Positions 16,557 through 26,068 are shown, counted from the stretch's first letter. The stretch: DNA of 59,469 nt from Mycobacterium sp. 1245111.1 (GCF_001673405.1 NZ_LZLV01000018.1:1-59469); one strand, 5' to 3'. Program-made: numbers and translations. Notes: generated from the letters alone by a model not told the origin.

Positions 16557-17501
16557 TCAGCGCAGTGCCGGCAGTACCTTGTCGGCCAGCAGGTGCACGG
16601 ACTTCCACGCTTCGTCGACCGGCATGCCGCCGACCAGGGGATGCAGCACCAGCGGGCCGTAGTCCGGTGCGGCGCGGACTTCGGCGATCAGTTCGTCAGG
16701 CGTCAGGAAGCGGTAACGTCCTGAGGCGCGCACCTCGTCGAGCGTCTTGACGCCGGGCAAGTGCATCAGCGACCGTTGGTCCGACGCCCATCCCCCGTAA
16801 GTGACTGCCTCCCAAAGGATGTGCTCCCCCAGCTCGGTCCATCCCCGGTCGGGATCCTCGTGCAGATAGATCATGCCGCGGTTGACCGGACCCGGCATGA
16901 TGATCAGCGGGGCCAGCCCCGACTCCACGCACAGTTCCCGGTAGTGATCGGCGACGTCGGGCAGGTGGTCGGCGAGGCTGAGCGGTAGCCGAAACCGTGC
17001 CGCCCGCCGCGCGGTGACACGGGCGCCACCACCGATGTACAGCGGTGGATGCGGCCGGGTATAGGAACCGATCTCCGACCAGACCGAGAGCATCCGCTCG
17101 ATCAGGCTGTCCATCAGCGGGCCACGCTCGCTGAAATCGACTCCGAGGGCCTCGTATTCGCTCACGCGATAGCCGAGGCCGACCGTAGTGTGCAGTCGGC
17201 CACGACTCATGTTGTCGACCAACGCAATGTCTTCGGCAAGCCGGACGGGGTTCCACAGCGGGCCGAGGGCACAGTCCACGCTGACGATCAGCGTCGACGT
17301 GCCCGACAGGAACATCCCGGCCGCGAGGACCGGGTTACAGCTCCACCCGTGCCCGGTCGCATGGTGCTCGTCGACGCTCACCGTCATGATGCCTCGTGAC
17401 TCACCCCACTGTGCCAATTCGACTGCCGCGCGGATCAATTCACCTTGGGTACGGGGATCTCCATGCGGCGAGGCGAAGTTGAAGCGCAGGACCGGTAGCA
17501 C
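16557..17501 (-). CDS. LLM-class flavin/F420-dependent oxidoreductase
   Basis: The 314-residue protein has the luciferase-like TIM-barrel pattern: VLRFNFASPHGDP at the N-terminus, VSVDEHHATGHGWSCNPVLAAG near residues 41-62, and GRLHTTVGLGYRVSEYEALGVDFSERG near 100-126. Such enzymes use FMN or coenzyme F420; mycobacteria have many F420 forms. It occupies the position I recall for Rv3072c. It is 10 bases downstream of the VOC gene and probably shares its transcript. The substrate is unknown. Confidence 0.85.
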   Translation of the reverse strand: MLPVLRFNFASPHGDPRTQGELIRAAVELAQWGESRGIMTVSVDEHHATGHGWSCNPVLAAGMFLSGTSTLIVSVDCALGPLWNPVRLAEDIALVDNMSRGRLHTTVGLGYRVSEYEALGVDFSERGPLMDSLIERMLSVWSEIGSYTRPHPPLYIGGGARVTARRAARFRLPLSLADHLPDVADHYRELCVESGLAPLIIMPGPVNRGMIYLHEDPDRGWTELGEHILWEAVTYGGWASDQRSLMHLPGVKTLDEVRASGRYRFLTPDELIAEVRAAPDYGPLVLHPLVGGMPVDEAWKSVHLLADKVLPALR

Positions 17502-17511
17502 GTCGCGCCTA

Positions 17512-17985
17512 TCAGGACCCGGCCGACGCCGACTTCAGGAACGCCGGAAAGTCGGGAAACAGTTTGCGGTCGACGATTTCGATGCGGGTGCCGAACGCGT
17601 CGATGTAGTAGGCGAACAGCGCCAAATCCGGCGGCGAAACGTCGGCAGTCGCCTCGAACGCGAATCCGTTGGCTTCCAGTGCTTTCGCGGTCTCGGCGAG
17701 GTCGTCGACGAAGTAGCCCAGGTGGTGCACCGAATTACCGGCCGCCGCCGTCCACGGGCTCTCGGGCACCTGCTGGATGAGCTCGACGTGCGGGGCCTGC
17801 AACGAGTACACGAACGTCGAGGTGAGCTCGCGCGAGCCGTTCACCGTGCGAAAGGGCAGCGTGTACGTCATCGGGGTGATCCAGCTGTACCCCGCCACCG
17901 CGCTGAGTCGCTCCATCGCAACGTCCAGATCAGGCACCACGATGCCGGTGTGATAGTAATCCTCTGGGTTGAGCGCGAATGTCAT
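17512..17985 (-). CDS. VOC (glyoxalase/dioxygenase fold) protein
   Basis: The 157-residue protein has one vicinal-oxygen-chelate module. HTGIVVPDLDVAMERLSAVAGY near the start and HHLGYFVDDLAETAKALEANGF in the middle are the paired beta-alpha-beta-beta-beta units; the end has YYIDAFGTRIEIVDRK. Metal ligands would be His12, His84 or 85, and Glu in RIEIVD. The ATG at 17985 follows TTAGGAAA and lies after the stop of the SDR gene, which is better than the longer frame reaching 18030. It may act on a lipid or aromatic intermediate made by its operon partners. Confidence 0.8.
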   Translation of the reverse strand: MTFALNPEDYYHTGIVVPDLDVAMERLSAVAGYSWITPMTYTLPFRTVNGSRELTSTFVYSLQAPHVELIQQVPESPWTAAAGNSVHHLGYFVDDLAETAKALEANGFAFEATADVSPPDLALFAYYIDAFGTRIEIVDRKLFPDFPAFLKSASAGS

Positions 17986-18001
17986 TGATTTCCTAACTGT
18001 T

Positions 18002-18751
18002 TCAGACGCAATCCGACGCGCCGTCGACAACGAATACTGCTCCAGATGTGTAGCTGCTCTGTTCGGTGCACAAGAACGCGATTGCGGGTGCGATCTCAGT
18101 GACGGACCCGAACCGTCGCAGCGGAATATGCGCCAGTTCGGCGTTCACGAGCTCGACCGCGCCGTGCATCGGCGCGGTCATCGGGGTGTCGATCGCCCCG
18201 GGCGCGACGGCGTTGACCCGAATTCCCTTGTCCGCCCACTTGACCGCGAGGTTTCGGGTGATATTGATGATGCCGGACTTGGCGGCGCTGTAGCCGGGCA
18301 CCATCGGCACCGAGCGCAACGCCGACATCGACGCCAGGTTGACCACGCTGGCTCCGCCGGCGGCGGTCGATGCCTTCAGCGCACGATAGAGCCCAAGGGT
18401 CAGCCGGTACGGTCCGGTCAGATTGAGGGCCACCGATGCGTCGAACCCGTCGGGCTTCGACTCGTCAAGGCCGCCAGGGAAATTCGCGCCCGCATTGTTC
18501 ACCAGCACGTCGAGTCGGCTGAAGCCGGCGGTCAGTGCGTCGACCGAGTCGTGGTCGGTGATTGCGAGCTGGTGATAGGTCACGCCGGACAGATCTGCGT
18601 CGTAGTCGGTGGCGGCCGGCTTGGTGCCGGTGACGGCGACATCTGCGCCGGCGTCGCGGAACAGTGACGCCGTCGCATGGCCGATTCCACTGGTCCCACC
18701 GGTGACCAGCACCGTGGTGCCGGTGAAGTCGAAACTAACCCGAGCTGTCAT
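18002..18751 (-). CDS. SDR family oxidoreductase
   Basis: The 249-residue classical short-chain dehydrogenase has TGGTSGIG near residues 17-24 for NAD(P), NNAG near 86-89, catalytic Ser in NLASMSAL, and YSAAK as the YxxxK pair. The C-terminal FLCTEQSSYTSGAVFVVDGAS is typical. It overlaps the preceding metallo-hydrolase gene by four bases (ATGA) and precedes the VOC gene by 16 bases. It should oxidise or reduce a hydroxyl or keto group on the operon's substrate. Confidence 0.9.
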   Translation of the reverse strand: MTARVSFDFTGTTVLVTGGTSGIGHATASLFRDAGADVAVTGTKPAATDYDADLSGVTYHQLAITDHDSVDALTAGFSRLDVLVNNAGANFPGGLDESKPDGFDASVALNLTGPYRLTLGLYRALKASTAAGGASVVNLASMSALRSVPMVPGYSAAKSGIINITRNLAVKWADKGIRVNAVAPGAIDTPMTAPMHGAVELVNAELAHIPLRRFGSVTEIAPAIAFLCTEQSSYTSGAVFVVDGASDCV

Positions 18752-19983
18752 GAGTTTTTCTCGATCTGTTCGGTGAGCCAGGCGCGTTCCCAGAAGTTCA
18801 CGCTCTGCTCCAGCAGCTTTTCGTGTGCCCGCTTCAGCACATCACGACCGCCGGCCTGGTCGGCCACCAGCTCGGCCAAGTGGATGGCGTGCAGCGGTCG
18901 TCCGGCGTCCAGGTGTTCGCCCGCCCGCCGCACGAGCGCGTCGGTACCGGCTAGTTCGACTACGTCGGCGGCCACCTCGTCGAAACCCACCGGGTATAGC
19001 TCTGTGGTCGAGCGGTGATGGAACCAGCCCGAGTAGTTCTCCCAGATGGCCCGCACATCCCAGGCCACCTTTCCGTAGCCTTGGCCCACTTCGTATTCGG
19101 CGGGCAGCACGATGTCGCGCATCAACGTCCGCACATCCTTGCCGGTGTTCATGCCGTCCACTGTCTGGTCGTGGATGTAGCGCAGGGCCTTGCGTAATCG
19201 GGTCAGCTCGGCATCGATGCGATCCGCGCCGGCGATCGGCGCGAAGTGGCCGGTGACCAGCAGCTCGGGCCGCAGTGCGCGGACCCGCTCGACCGATGCG
19301 ATCGCGGTCAGCGCGTCGCGGTAGCGGTCCCCGCGCATCGTCACCAGGTTAGGAATGTGTCCAAATATCGGTCCGAACGTGTTCCCGCACAGGCAGATTC
19401 GTTCGTCGGGCAGCCACACCACCAGCGAGTCGTTGGTTTCCCCGCCCGGCACCGCGATCAACTCGATGCGCCGTCCGCCCACGTCGAGCGTCAGGGTGTC
19501 CTCGAAGTCGACGTCGACGACCGGAACGCTCTGCCCCGGCAGGCGCTTGGTGCCGAGTCGACGCTGGATCGCCTCAATCCCGGTCGCCAGGGTGTGCTTG
19601 AACGCGAACGCGCTTCGGTTGGCTCGGTACGGGATCAGGCGTTCGTTGTCGTCCCGCCACATCGTCCAGTTTTCCTGTGCGACAACGATGGTGTCGGGGT
19701 CGCGAACACTGTCCAGCCCACCGACGTGGTCGACGTGGCCCTGCGTGAAGACGATGTAGCGCACCGGCGAAGAGTCGACGGCGTCGAAGTTGGCGCGGTG
19801 CACCGGCCCTTCGAAGCCCATCCCGGTGTTGACGATGACCCGGCCCTCGTCGGTGGTCAGCAGGTAGGCGTTCGACAGACCCGGCGAGCACCAGAGCCCA
19901 GGGGCGATCTGCTCCGCCGCCTCGGCGCAGGCCGGGGACAGGGCGTCGGCGCCCGGCCGGCTGCGATAGATCGGCTCGAACAT
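18748..19983 (-). CDS. Metallo-beta-lactamase-fold hydrolase with alkyl-sulfatase-type dimerisation region
   Basis: The protein has 411 residues from the ATG at 19983, chosen because AAGGAG lies 9 bases upstream; an ATG at 20001 would overlap the sulfotransferase stop. The N-terminal half has NAYLLTTDEGRVIVNTG and FTQGHVDHVGG. In the usual HxHxDH motif the first His is Gln here. GGETNDSLVVWLPDERICLCGNTFG supplies later metal positions. The C-terminal part, GYGKVAWDVRAIWENYSGWFHHRSTTELYP, matches the dimerisation domain of SdsA1-type alkyl sulfatases. The partner sulfotransferase immediately upstream suggests that sulfated lipids or sterols are made and cleaved by the same operon; this is inference. 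Confidence 0.8.
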   Translation of the reverse strand: MFEPIYRSRPGADALSPACAEAAEQIAPGLWCSPGLSNAYLLTTDEGRVIVNTGMGFEGPVHRANFDAVDSSPVRYIVFTQGHVDHVGGLDSVRDPDTIVVAQENWTMWRDDNERLIPYRANRSAFAFKHTLATGIEAIQRRLGTKRLPGQSVPVVDVDFEDTLTLDVGGRRIELIAVPGGETNDSLVVWLPDERICLCGNTFGPIFGHIPNLVTMRGDRYRDALTAIASVERVRALRPELLVTGHFAPIAGADRIDAELTRLRKALRYIHDQTVDGMNTGKDVRTLMRDIVLPAEYEVGQGYGKVAWDVRAIWENYSGWFHHRSTTELYPVGFDEVAADVVELAGTDALVRRAGEHLDAGRPLHAIHLAELVADQAGGRDVLKRAHEKLLEQSVNFWERAWLTEQIEKNS

Positions 19984-19997
19984 CGCTGGTGACTCCT

Positions 19998-21260
19998 TCA
20001 TTCGGGCCGCACGTCGAAGCGTTCGAAGTAGAAGCCAAACCGCTGTCGCAACTCCTCAGGCGATACGCCGAAATGCCGTTGCAGATCGTAGCGAATGCTG
20101 CCGTGTTTGCCGCGCGGATTGCTATCCAAGTACTGCTGAAACCGCTGGCGCACTTTGGGTGTCAATTCCACGTCGCCGCGCCGGTAAAGCTGTTCCAGCA
20201 GCGGCATTTCGTTGCCGTTGAGGTGGTGGAAGCCGATGTCGATGCTACGATCCTCGGGCACCAACTCGCGGTCGCGCACGCACGCGCTGAGCAGTCGGTG
20301 CACGCGATCGGACCAGTAGTCGAGTAGCCAGCCCGGCTCGATGCTGGTGCGGCGCAGCCGATCCGAATAAGCCATCATCGTGATCGCCGACTGGATCACC
20401 GCGACCGGGTCACGGTGGGTGAAGGCAACCGTCGCGTCGGGGAAGGTCGCGATCAGCGGACCGAGTTGTTCGCAGTGCTGCGGGCTCTTCAGGATCCAGG
20501 TCCGTGGGCCCCGCAGGAACGTCAGAGCCTGCAACACCTTTCGCAGGTATGCGTAATGCCGATGCTGATCGAGGCCGAAGTAATAGTCGCGCCAATCCGG
20601 CACGCGCGCATGCCATTCCAGTACGTAGCCGGCCAGATCGAGGTCCAGCAGCTCGACCTCTTCCTCGATCGCTTCCGGGAAGCGGTCGTGCATGGCGGCC
20701 ACCAACGGCGCGCTGGCCATCAGCGCGTCGTGTTCGGCCTTCGCGCGCGCATAGCGGGGATCGACGCCGAAGTTGTCGGGGCCCTGGCCGACAGCGGGAA
20801 TCGGATCCTGGCTCTCCCAGTACGGCAACGCCCGTCGACGCGGATCGGCGGCGATCAGATTCACCAGGTGCGTAGTCCCCGACCGCGGCATCCCGACGAC
20901 GATGAACGGCTTCTCGATCGGGATCGACTCGATTTCGGGATACCGCTTGACAAGCTCGGTCAGCGACAACCGGTTACGCAGCAGACGAACCACACGCTGC
21001 CGCAGCGACGAACGGGTGAGCTGGGTCAGGCCGTGGTCGGATTCGATCGCGGCGACGTGAACGGCCAACCGATCGCCGAACCCGTCGCCGTCATCGAGAT
21101 CGCCACCGACCGAGGCCTGCTCGACGGCCTCGGCGAGCATCCGCTCGATGTCGAACTCAACGGGTCGGGCTTCGGTGTACGCCAGGATCTGGCGCTGGAC
21201 CTCGGTCAGCTGCGGCGACAACAGATCGTCGACGTCGATGTCGCGATCCGAAGGGCTCAC
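19998..21260 (-). CDS. PAPS-dependent sulfotransferase
   Basis: The 420-residue protein carries the 5-prime phosphosulfate loop VVGMPRSGTTHL (Gly123-Leu132) and later FTHRDPVAVIQS, the 3-prime phosphate-binding part. It belongs to the long mycobacterial sulfotransferase group, with an N-terminal helical extension of about 110 residues and a C-terminal segment HGSIRYDLQRHFGVSPEELRQRF typical of that group. It would move sulfate from PAPS to a hydroxyl group on a lipid, sterol or glycolipid. It is the first gene of the minus-strand run and is divergent from the hemerythrin gene. Confidence 0.88.
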   Translation of the reverse strand: MSPSDRDIDVDDLLSPQLTEVQRQILAYTEARPVEFDIERMLAEAVEQASVGGDLDDGDGFGDRLAVHVAAIESDHGLTQLTRSSLRQRVVRLLRNRLSLTELVKRYPEIESIPIEKPFIVVGMPRSGTTHLVNLIAADPRRRALPYWESQDPIPAVGQGPDNFGVDPRYARAKAEHDALMASAPLVAAMHDRFPEAIEEEVELLDLDLAGYVLEWHARVPDWRDYYFGLDQHRHYAYLRKVLQALTFLRGPRTWILKSPQHCEQLGPLIATFPDATVAFTHRDPVAVIQSAITMMAYSDRLRRTSIEPGWLLDYWSDRVHRLLSACVRDRELVPEDRSIDIGFHHLNGNEMPLLEQLYRRGDVELTPKVRQRFQQYLDSNPRGKHGSIRYDLQRHFGVSPEELRQRFGFYFERFDVRPE

Positions 21261-21404
21261 GCGGCCGCTCCTCCTCTTCGACGCAGCGCCGCATGCAGAC
21301 TAGCGTCCCCTGGCCCGGCGTTTAGCCGCATTCTGCGGGGGTACGCCGAACTCGGCCGGTTGACGGCCGTTAATTCATCGACTCATGCAGCGCTGGGAGC
21401 AAAA

Positions 21405-21971
21405 ATGTCCGAGATGATTATCGAGTCACCTGACGAGGTGATCGCTTTCCTGAAGGCACAGCACAACCTCATCGAGGACATGTTCGACCAAGTGCTGAAC
21501 GCCTCGGACCCGCACGCCAGGGAGAAGCCGTTCGTGCAGCTGCGGCAATTGCTGGCCGTGCACGAGACCGCCGAGGAGATGGTGGTGCACCCGCGGGCAC
21601 GCCGCGCCAAGGAACCCGTCGACTCGATCGTCGATTCCCGGCTCGAAGAAGAGCATGACGCCAAGCAGTTGCTGTCTCAGATCGAGAAGATCGACATCAC
21701 GTCGCAGCAGTTCATCGAGGAGCTCACCAAGCTTCGGGATGCGGTGTTGGATCACGCGCAGCACGAAGAGACGTATGAGTTTCCGAAGCTGGAGAAGCAA
21801 CTCGACGCCGAGGAATCCAAGCGCCTGACGACGGCAGTGCGCGCCGCCGAGGCCATTGCGCCGACCCGCCCGCACGCCGGTGTCGAGTCGGCCAAGTTGA
21901 ACTTCGCGGTCGGACCATTCGCGTCGATGCTCGACCGCGCGCGCGACCTGATCGAGCACGGGCTTGGCTGA
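21405..21971 (+). CDS. Hemerythrin HHE-domain protein
   Basis: The 188-residue protein is a four-helix bundle with candidate di-iron ligands in AQHNLIEDMF, AVHETAEEMVVHP, EEEHDAKQLL and HAQHEETYEFP. Mycobacterial proteins of this kind bind oxygen or respond to peroxide and nitric oxide. The ATG at 21405 follows GGGAGC and a short AT-rich stretch. The reading frame extends far upstream but that part is antisense to the sulfotransferase and is not coding. It ends 10 bases before the stop of the convergent glutamyl-tRNA synthetase gene. Confidence 0.88.
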   Translation: MSEMIIESPDEVIAFLKAQHNLIEDMFDQVLNASDPHAREKPFVQLRQLLAVHETAEEMVVHPRARRAKEPVDSIVDSRLEEEHDAKQLLSQIEKIDITSQQFIEELTKLRDAVLDHAQHEETYEFPKLEKQLDAEESKRLTTAVRAAEAIAPTRPHAGVESAKLNFAVGPFASMLDRARDLIEHGLG

Positions 21972-21980
21972 ACGGCGTCG

Positions 21981-23621
21981 CTAACCGGTCAGGCTGCTGA
22001 TCCGCCGGATGACTTCGTCGCGGCCGAGAGTGCGCGCGATCTGGAACAGGTCGGGGCTCTTGGTCGAACCGGTCAGGCCGACACGGATCAACTGCGATGC
22101 TTCCCGAATCGAGCCGGGATAGGCCTCGGGGTTCTTCTTGTATTCCTTGGCGTTGCCGGCGAAACCGAACTTGTCGGCCAGGTCGCGGATCTGCTGGAAC
22201 CACTGCACCGGGTCGTCGAGGTCTTGGTAGGCGGCGACGAAGTCACCCGCGAACGACCGGACCAAGTCCACCGGCAGCCCGCCCAACCGTGAGTCGTCAG
22301 CGGCCACCGTCGTGAAAAGGTCGGCGAAGAAGAAGCCGTAGGCGTCGCGGAAGTCAGACCACTTCCGCAGGTCCTTGCGCGGATTCTCGACGCCGTCGCG
22401 CTCGACGGCCAGCGCGGCCAGCGTCTGCTCCGGGTGAGCCTCGATCACACCGAGCAGTTCGGGATCGAACTCCGCGGCCCACACCGTCAGCGCGCCATAG
22501 ATCTGTTGCCCGCTCAGCGTGGCGATGTGGTCGGCGCTGATGTCTTCCAGCTTCACCAGATCCACCAGCGGGCCGGCGCCGCCGCACTCGGCGAGCGAGA
22601 TCGGCGCGGCAAGCGCTTCGGGCAGCGGGATCTCTGCCAGCCGACCGTTGGCCAGACCGCGCAGGTAATACAGCACTGCGTCGGCGGGGTAGCCCGAACG
22701 GATGTAGAAGTCGACGTCGGCTTCGGGGTCCTTGCGCTTGGACAACTTGCGCTTACCGCCCGGGATCTGCTTCATCAGCAAGGCGATATGCGCGTAGGTC
22801 GGCGCCTGGAAACCCAGCGCCTCGAACAGCTGCAGATGCAACGCCGTCGACGACAACCACTCCTCGCCGCGGATCACCAGATTGCACCGCATCAAGTGGT
22901 CGTCGACGGCGTGCGCGAAGTGGTAGGTCGGAAGCTGCACCGCCGCAGACGATTTCAGGATGACTACGTCGTTGTAGTTGTCTTCCATGGACAGCTCGCC
23001 GCGGATCGCGTCGGTGAACGTCGCGCGTTTCTCGGTGCGGCCTGGCGACCGGAAACGCACCACATAGGGCGCACCCTTCTCTAACTGCTCGCGAACGGCG
23101 GCGTCGTCGGCGTCACGCCAGATCGCCCACTCGCCGTAGTACCCGGTCGGGCGCTTGAGCTGTTGCTGACGCGTGCGGATCTCGGCGAGTTGCTCAGAGG
23201 TGGCAAAGCACAGGTAGGCCTTGCCGGAGCGCAACATCTCTCGGGCATAGCTCAGATAGATCGTCGCCCGCTCCGACTGGCGGTAGGGCCCGTAGTCGCC
23301 GCCGGCGCCGACACCTTCGTCGGGGACCACCCCGAAGTAGGCGAACGCGCGATCGAACTGCTCGTAGGCGCCCACCACTTCCCGCGACTGGTCGGTGTCT
23401 TCAATCCGGACGAAGTAGCGGCCACCGGTCTCGTGTGCGACGGACATGTCGATCACCGCGGTGTAGATGCCGCCGAGGTGGATGAAGCCGGTCGGCGACG
23501 GCGCCAGCCGGGTCGCCTGAGCACCGGCGGGCAGGTCACGCGGCGGGTAGCGCTGTTCCCACGCAGCCGTCTCGGGCAGGTCGGCGGGAAAGAGGCGGTC
23601 GACCTCGTGCGGCTCCAGCAT
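21981..23621 (-). CDS. Glutamyl-tRNA synthetase-like protein of clostridial type
   Basis: The protein has 546 residues from ATG 23621, which follows AAAGGAG; earlier ATGs lack a ribosome site. Class I synthetase motifs are intact: [12 protein letters not shown] (HIGH, residues 40-51), RIEDTD at 72-77, IRGEEWLSS at 250-258 and KLSKRKD (KMSKS) at 292-298. The N-terminus [20 protein letters not shown], the 550-residue length and [19 protein letters not shown] resemble the GluRS form found in Firmicutes, not the roughly 490-residue mycobacterial GltX as I know it. It should charge tRNA with glutamate, or be a specialised paralogue. It is divergent from selO, 85 bases apart. Confidence 0.85.
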   Translation of the reverse strand: MLEPHEVDRLFPADLPETAAWEQRYPPRDLPAGAQATRLAPSPTGFIHLGGIYTAVIDMSVAHETGGRYFVRIEDTDQSREVVGAYEQFDRAFAYFGVVPDEGVGAGGDYGPYRQSERATIYLSYAREMLRSGKAYLCFATSEQLAEIRTRQQQLKRPTGYYGEWAIWRDADDAAVREQLEKGAPYVVRFRSPGRTEKRATFTDAIRGELSMEDNYNDVVILKSSAAVQLPTYHFAHAVDDHLMRCNLVIRGEEWLSSTALHLQLFEALGFQAPTYAHIALLMKQIPGGKRKLSKRKDPEADVDFYIRSGYPADAVLYYLRGLANGRLAEIPLPEALAAPISLAECGGAGPLVDLVKLEDISADHIATLSGQQIYGALTVWAAEFDPELLGVIEAHPEQTLAALAVERDGVENPRKDLRKWSDFRDAYGFFFADLFTTVAADDSRLGGLPVDLVRSFAGDFVAAYQDLDDPVQWFQQIRDLADKFGFAGNAKEYKKNPEAYPGSIREASQLIRVGLTGSTKSPDLFQIARTLGRDEVIRRISSLTG

Positions 23622-23706
23622 TCCGGTGACGACTCCTTTGACGAAGGTGTGCCTGGTCATGTTAGTCACGCTGGTCACGGGCCGGGCCGCCCGTAGGCTG
23701 GGCGAG

Positions 23707-25143
23707 ATGAGCGTCGCACCGGACACCACCATTGCCCTGCAGAACCGCTTCGCCAGCGATCTGCCGGAGATGGCCGTGGCTTGGCAAGCTCAGACCTTCC
23801 CGGATCCGCGGCTGCTGACGTTCAACGCACCGCTGGCCGGTGAGCTGGGGCTCGACCCGGGGTGGCTGCAAGGTCCCGACGGGCTGCGATTCCTGATCGG
23901 CAATTACGTTCCCGACGGCGCGGCCCCCGTCGCGCAGGCCTACGCGGGCCATCAGTTCGGCGGATACGTGCCGCAATTGGGCGACGGGCGCGCCTTGCTG
24001 CTGGGAGAGCTCGCCGACGCCGACGGGCGGCTGCGCGACGTTCACCTCAAGGGCTCGGGTCCCACGCCGTTTGCCCGCGGCGGCGACGGGCTGGCGGCGG
24101 TGGGGCCGATGCTGCGCGAATATGTGATCAGCGAGGCGATGCACGCGCTGGGCGTCCCGACCACGCGATCGCTGGCGGTGGTGGCGACCGGTGCCGTCGT
24201 GCAGCGCGAGACGCCGCTGCCCGGCGCCGTGCTGACCCGGGTCGCTGCCAGCCATCTGCGGGTGGGCAGCTTCGAATACGCGGCCGCCACACGAAATCTC
24301 GACCTGCTGCGGCGCTTGGCCGATCACGCGATCACCCGCCACTATCCCGGCGCGGCGATGCTCGACAATCCCTACCTCGCGTTGTTCGAGGCGGTCGCCG
24401 CGGTGCAGGCATCGCTGGTGGCCCGCTGGATGCTGATCGGATTCGTCCACGGCGTGATGAACACCGACAACATGACGATCTCCGGCGAGACAATCGACTA
24501 TGGCCCGTGCGCTTTCATGGAGGCTTACGACCCCGACACGGTGTTCAGCTCGATCGACCACTGGGGCCGCTACGCCTACGACAACCAGCCGGCGATCGCC
24601 GGGTGGAACCTGGCCCGATTCGCCGAGGCCCTACTGCCGCTGCTGGCAGACACCGTCGACGAAGGGGTTGCCCTGGCGCAGAAGGCATTTCAGGTTTTCC
24701 GCGACCAGTACGACGCAACCTGGACCGACGGGATGCGGGCCAAGCTCGGGCTGCCCGCCGACGTCGACGCTGCGACGGTCACGTCGTTGTCGCAGGACCT
24801 GCTTGCGTTGCTCAAGGAAAGCCGCGTCGACTACACCTCGTTCTTCCGCGCGCTGAGCCACAGCCCCGACCGTCTCGACGTGGCCGGCATCGACGGGTGG
24901 ATCCCGCGCTGGCGAGCGCTGAATCCCGATGCGGCGCGGATGGATCGGAGCAACCCGCTCTACATCGCGCGCAACCACCTCGTCGAGGAGTCCCTGACGG
25001 CGGCGACCGCCGGCGACCTGAATCCACTGCAGCAGTTGCTCACTGCCGTCAGCACCCCGTACGACGAGCGACCGGGCCTCGAGCGATACACCCTTCCGGC
25101 GCCGGAAGGTTTCGGCGACTACCGAACGTTCTGCGGCACCTGA
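23707..25143 (+). CDS. selO: Protein adenylyltransferase SelO
   Basis: The 478-residue pseudokinase-fold enzyme has the same length as E. coli YdiU. It transfers AMP from ATP to Ser, Thr or Tyr of target proteins in redox stress. Recognisable blocks are [76 protein letters not shown] and [23 protein letters not shown]. The C-terminal Cys in YRTFCGT occupies the site of selenocysteine in animals. The last 25 bases overlap the convergent DUF5994 gene. Confidence 0.95.
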   Translation: MSVAPDTTIALQNRFASDLPEMAVAWQAQTFPDPRLLTFNAPLAGELGLDPGWLQGPDGLRFLIGNYVPDGAAPVAQAYAGHQFGGYVPQLGDGRALLLGELADADGRLRDVHLKGSGPTPFARGGDGLAAVGPMLREYVISEAMHALGVPTTRSLAVVATGAVVQRETPLPGAVLTRVAASHLRVGSFEYAAATRNLDLLRRLADHAITRHYPGAAMLDNPYLALFEAVAAVQASLVARWMLIGFVHGVMNTDNMTISGETIDYGPCAFMEAYDPDTVFSSIDHWGRYAYDNQPAIAGWNLARFAEALLPLLADTVDEGVALAQKAFQVFRDQYDATWTDGMRAKLGLPADVDAATVTSLSQDLLALLKESRVDYTSFFRALSHSPDRLDVAGIDGWIPRWRALNPDAARMDRSNPLYIARNHLVEESLTAATAGDLNPLQQLLTAVSTPYDERPGLERYTLPAPEGFGDYRTFCGT

Positions 25144-25571
25144 GATATCGGGGCATGCTGGGTCAGCGCGGCCCGCAGGATCGAGCCCGCGGTCACGAAT
25201 GCCGGTTTATCGCGGTCAGCGGGCATGATCATCAAACCGGCGGCTCGACGGAGCACCATCAGCGCCAGCGCGCTATGCGTGGTGTACGCGACAATCAACA
25301 GCCTGACCTGCGCCTTGTCGCCGACGACGGTGATCACGTGCTGCGGTTTGGTTTCCCACCCGGGCCAGTTGAAGTCGGGCGGTCGCTGCAGGTGCGGCCA
25401 ATTCACGTTGATGGAGGTGATCTCCCCCAACGACGGGGTCAGAGCGTCAATGAGACCCGGCAGTTCGACCGTCATGCGATCGACTCGCGGCCACCACGCT
25501 CCGTCGATTTCTCCGCCCAACTCACTGGCAAGCGATAGCCGGACGGGGTTCGCCGACCGCCAGCGCGTCAT
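25119..25571 (-). CDS. DUF5994 family protein
   Basis: The 150-residue actinobacterial protein contains [20 protein letters not shown] near residues 10-29, the signature of this family, and [17 protein letters not shown] in the middle. No catalytic motif or membrane segment is visible. It is convergent with selO, overlapping its 3-prime end by 25 bases, and its upstream region holds a nested inverted repeat at 25614-25670. The function is unknown. Confidence 0.8.
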   Translation of the reverse strand: MTRWRSANPVRLSLASELGGEIDGAWWPRVDRMTVELPGLIDALTPSLGEITSINVNWPHLQRPPDFNWPGWETKPQHVITVVGDKAQVRLLIVAYTTHSALALMVLRRAAGLMIMPADRDKPAFVTAGSILRAALTQHAPISQVPQNVR

Positions 25572-25613
25572 CTGAGCGGAAATCGATGTAGGGCGAAAAC
25601 ATTGCGTTCCAAC

Positions 25614-25670
25614 GGGATTCCTTCACGGCTGGCGTCACTCCCTGCCAGCGCAGAGATGCGGAGGAATCCC
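25614..25670. other. Nested inverted repeats upstream of the DUF5994 gene
   Basis: GGGATTCCT (25614-25622) pairs with AGGAATCCC (25662-25670), and inside them GCTGGC (25628-25633) pairs with GCCAGC (25644-25649). Both arms are perfect. The element lies 43 bases before the DUF5994 start and 157 before the small plus-strand gene. It could be a two-stem RNA or overlapping protein sites. Confidence 0.35.
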
Positions 25671-25827
25671 ATTGCCCGCGAGTGCCATGCTCACGTGTCG
25701 CGGTGAATTACTGCTGACAACGAAAAGGCTCACTTGCCACGCTACGCCACCAACTGCGGGGTCGGGTAGCCCGGCACACCGCTGTCGGTCTTTTCCGGGT
25801 AGAGTGAGGAAAACCCGTAAGGAACTA

Positions 25828-26061
25828 GTGGTCATTCAAAGTTGGCACGACGCGCCTGAGATCCACCCGTCGCAGATCCGTGTGGGCGACACCATCGGCA
25901 CACTTCGCGAGACGGCCTTGCGCTACACCGTCAAGCTCATCAGCACCCCACAGCAGACTCCCCGCAAGTGGACGTTCTTCGGCCGCGACGACAAAGGCGC
26001 GGACTACGCGAACGTCTTCGGAGAAAGCGATCTCGTTCGCCGGTACGCCAAAGCGTCGTGA
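25828..26061 (+). CDS. Small unrecognised actinobacterial protein
   Basis: The 77-residue protein begins MVIQSWHDAPEIHPSQIRVG and continues DTIGTLRETALRYTVKLIS and PRKWTFFGRDDKGADYAN. It reads like a small beta-rich domain. GTG at 25828 follows TAAGGAAC with suitable spacing, and the longer frame upstream is arginine- and proline-rich shadow. No signal peptide or membrane helix is seen. It ends 7 bases before the stop of the convergent SDR gene. I do not recognise the family. Confidence 0.65.
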   Translation: MVIQSWHDAPEIHPSQIRVGDTIGTLRETALRYTVKLISTPQQTPRKWTFFGRDDKGADYANVFGESDLVRRYAKAS

Positions 26062-26068
26062 CAACCGC

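Noticed and set aside
20415..21404. Long upstream extension of the hemerythrin reading frame
   Set aside because: It is antisense to the sulfotransferase and composed of Arg/His/Gln-rich shadow sequence; the ATG at 21405 begins a normal HHE domain.
23707..25143. Selenocysteine at the SelO C-terminus
   Set aside because: The motif has a normal TGC cysteine (FCGT) and the TGA follows as an ordinary stop codon.
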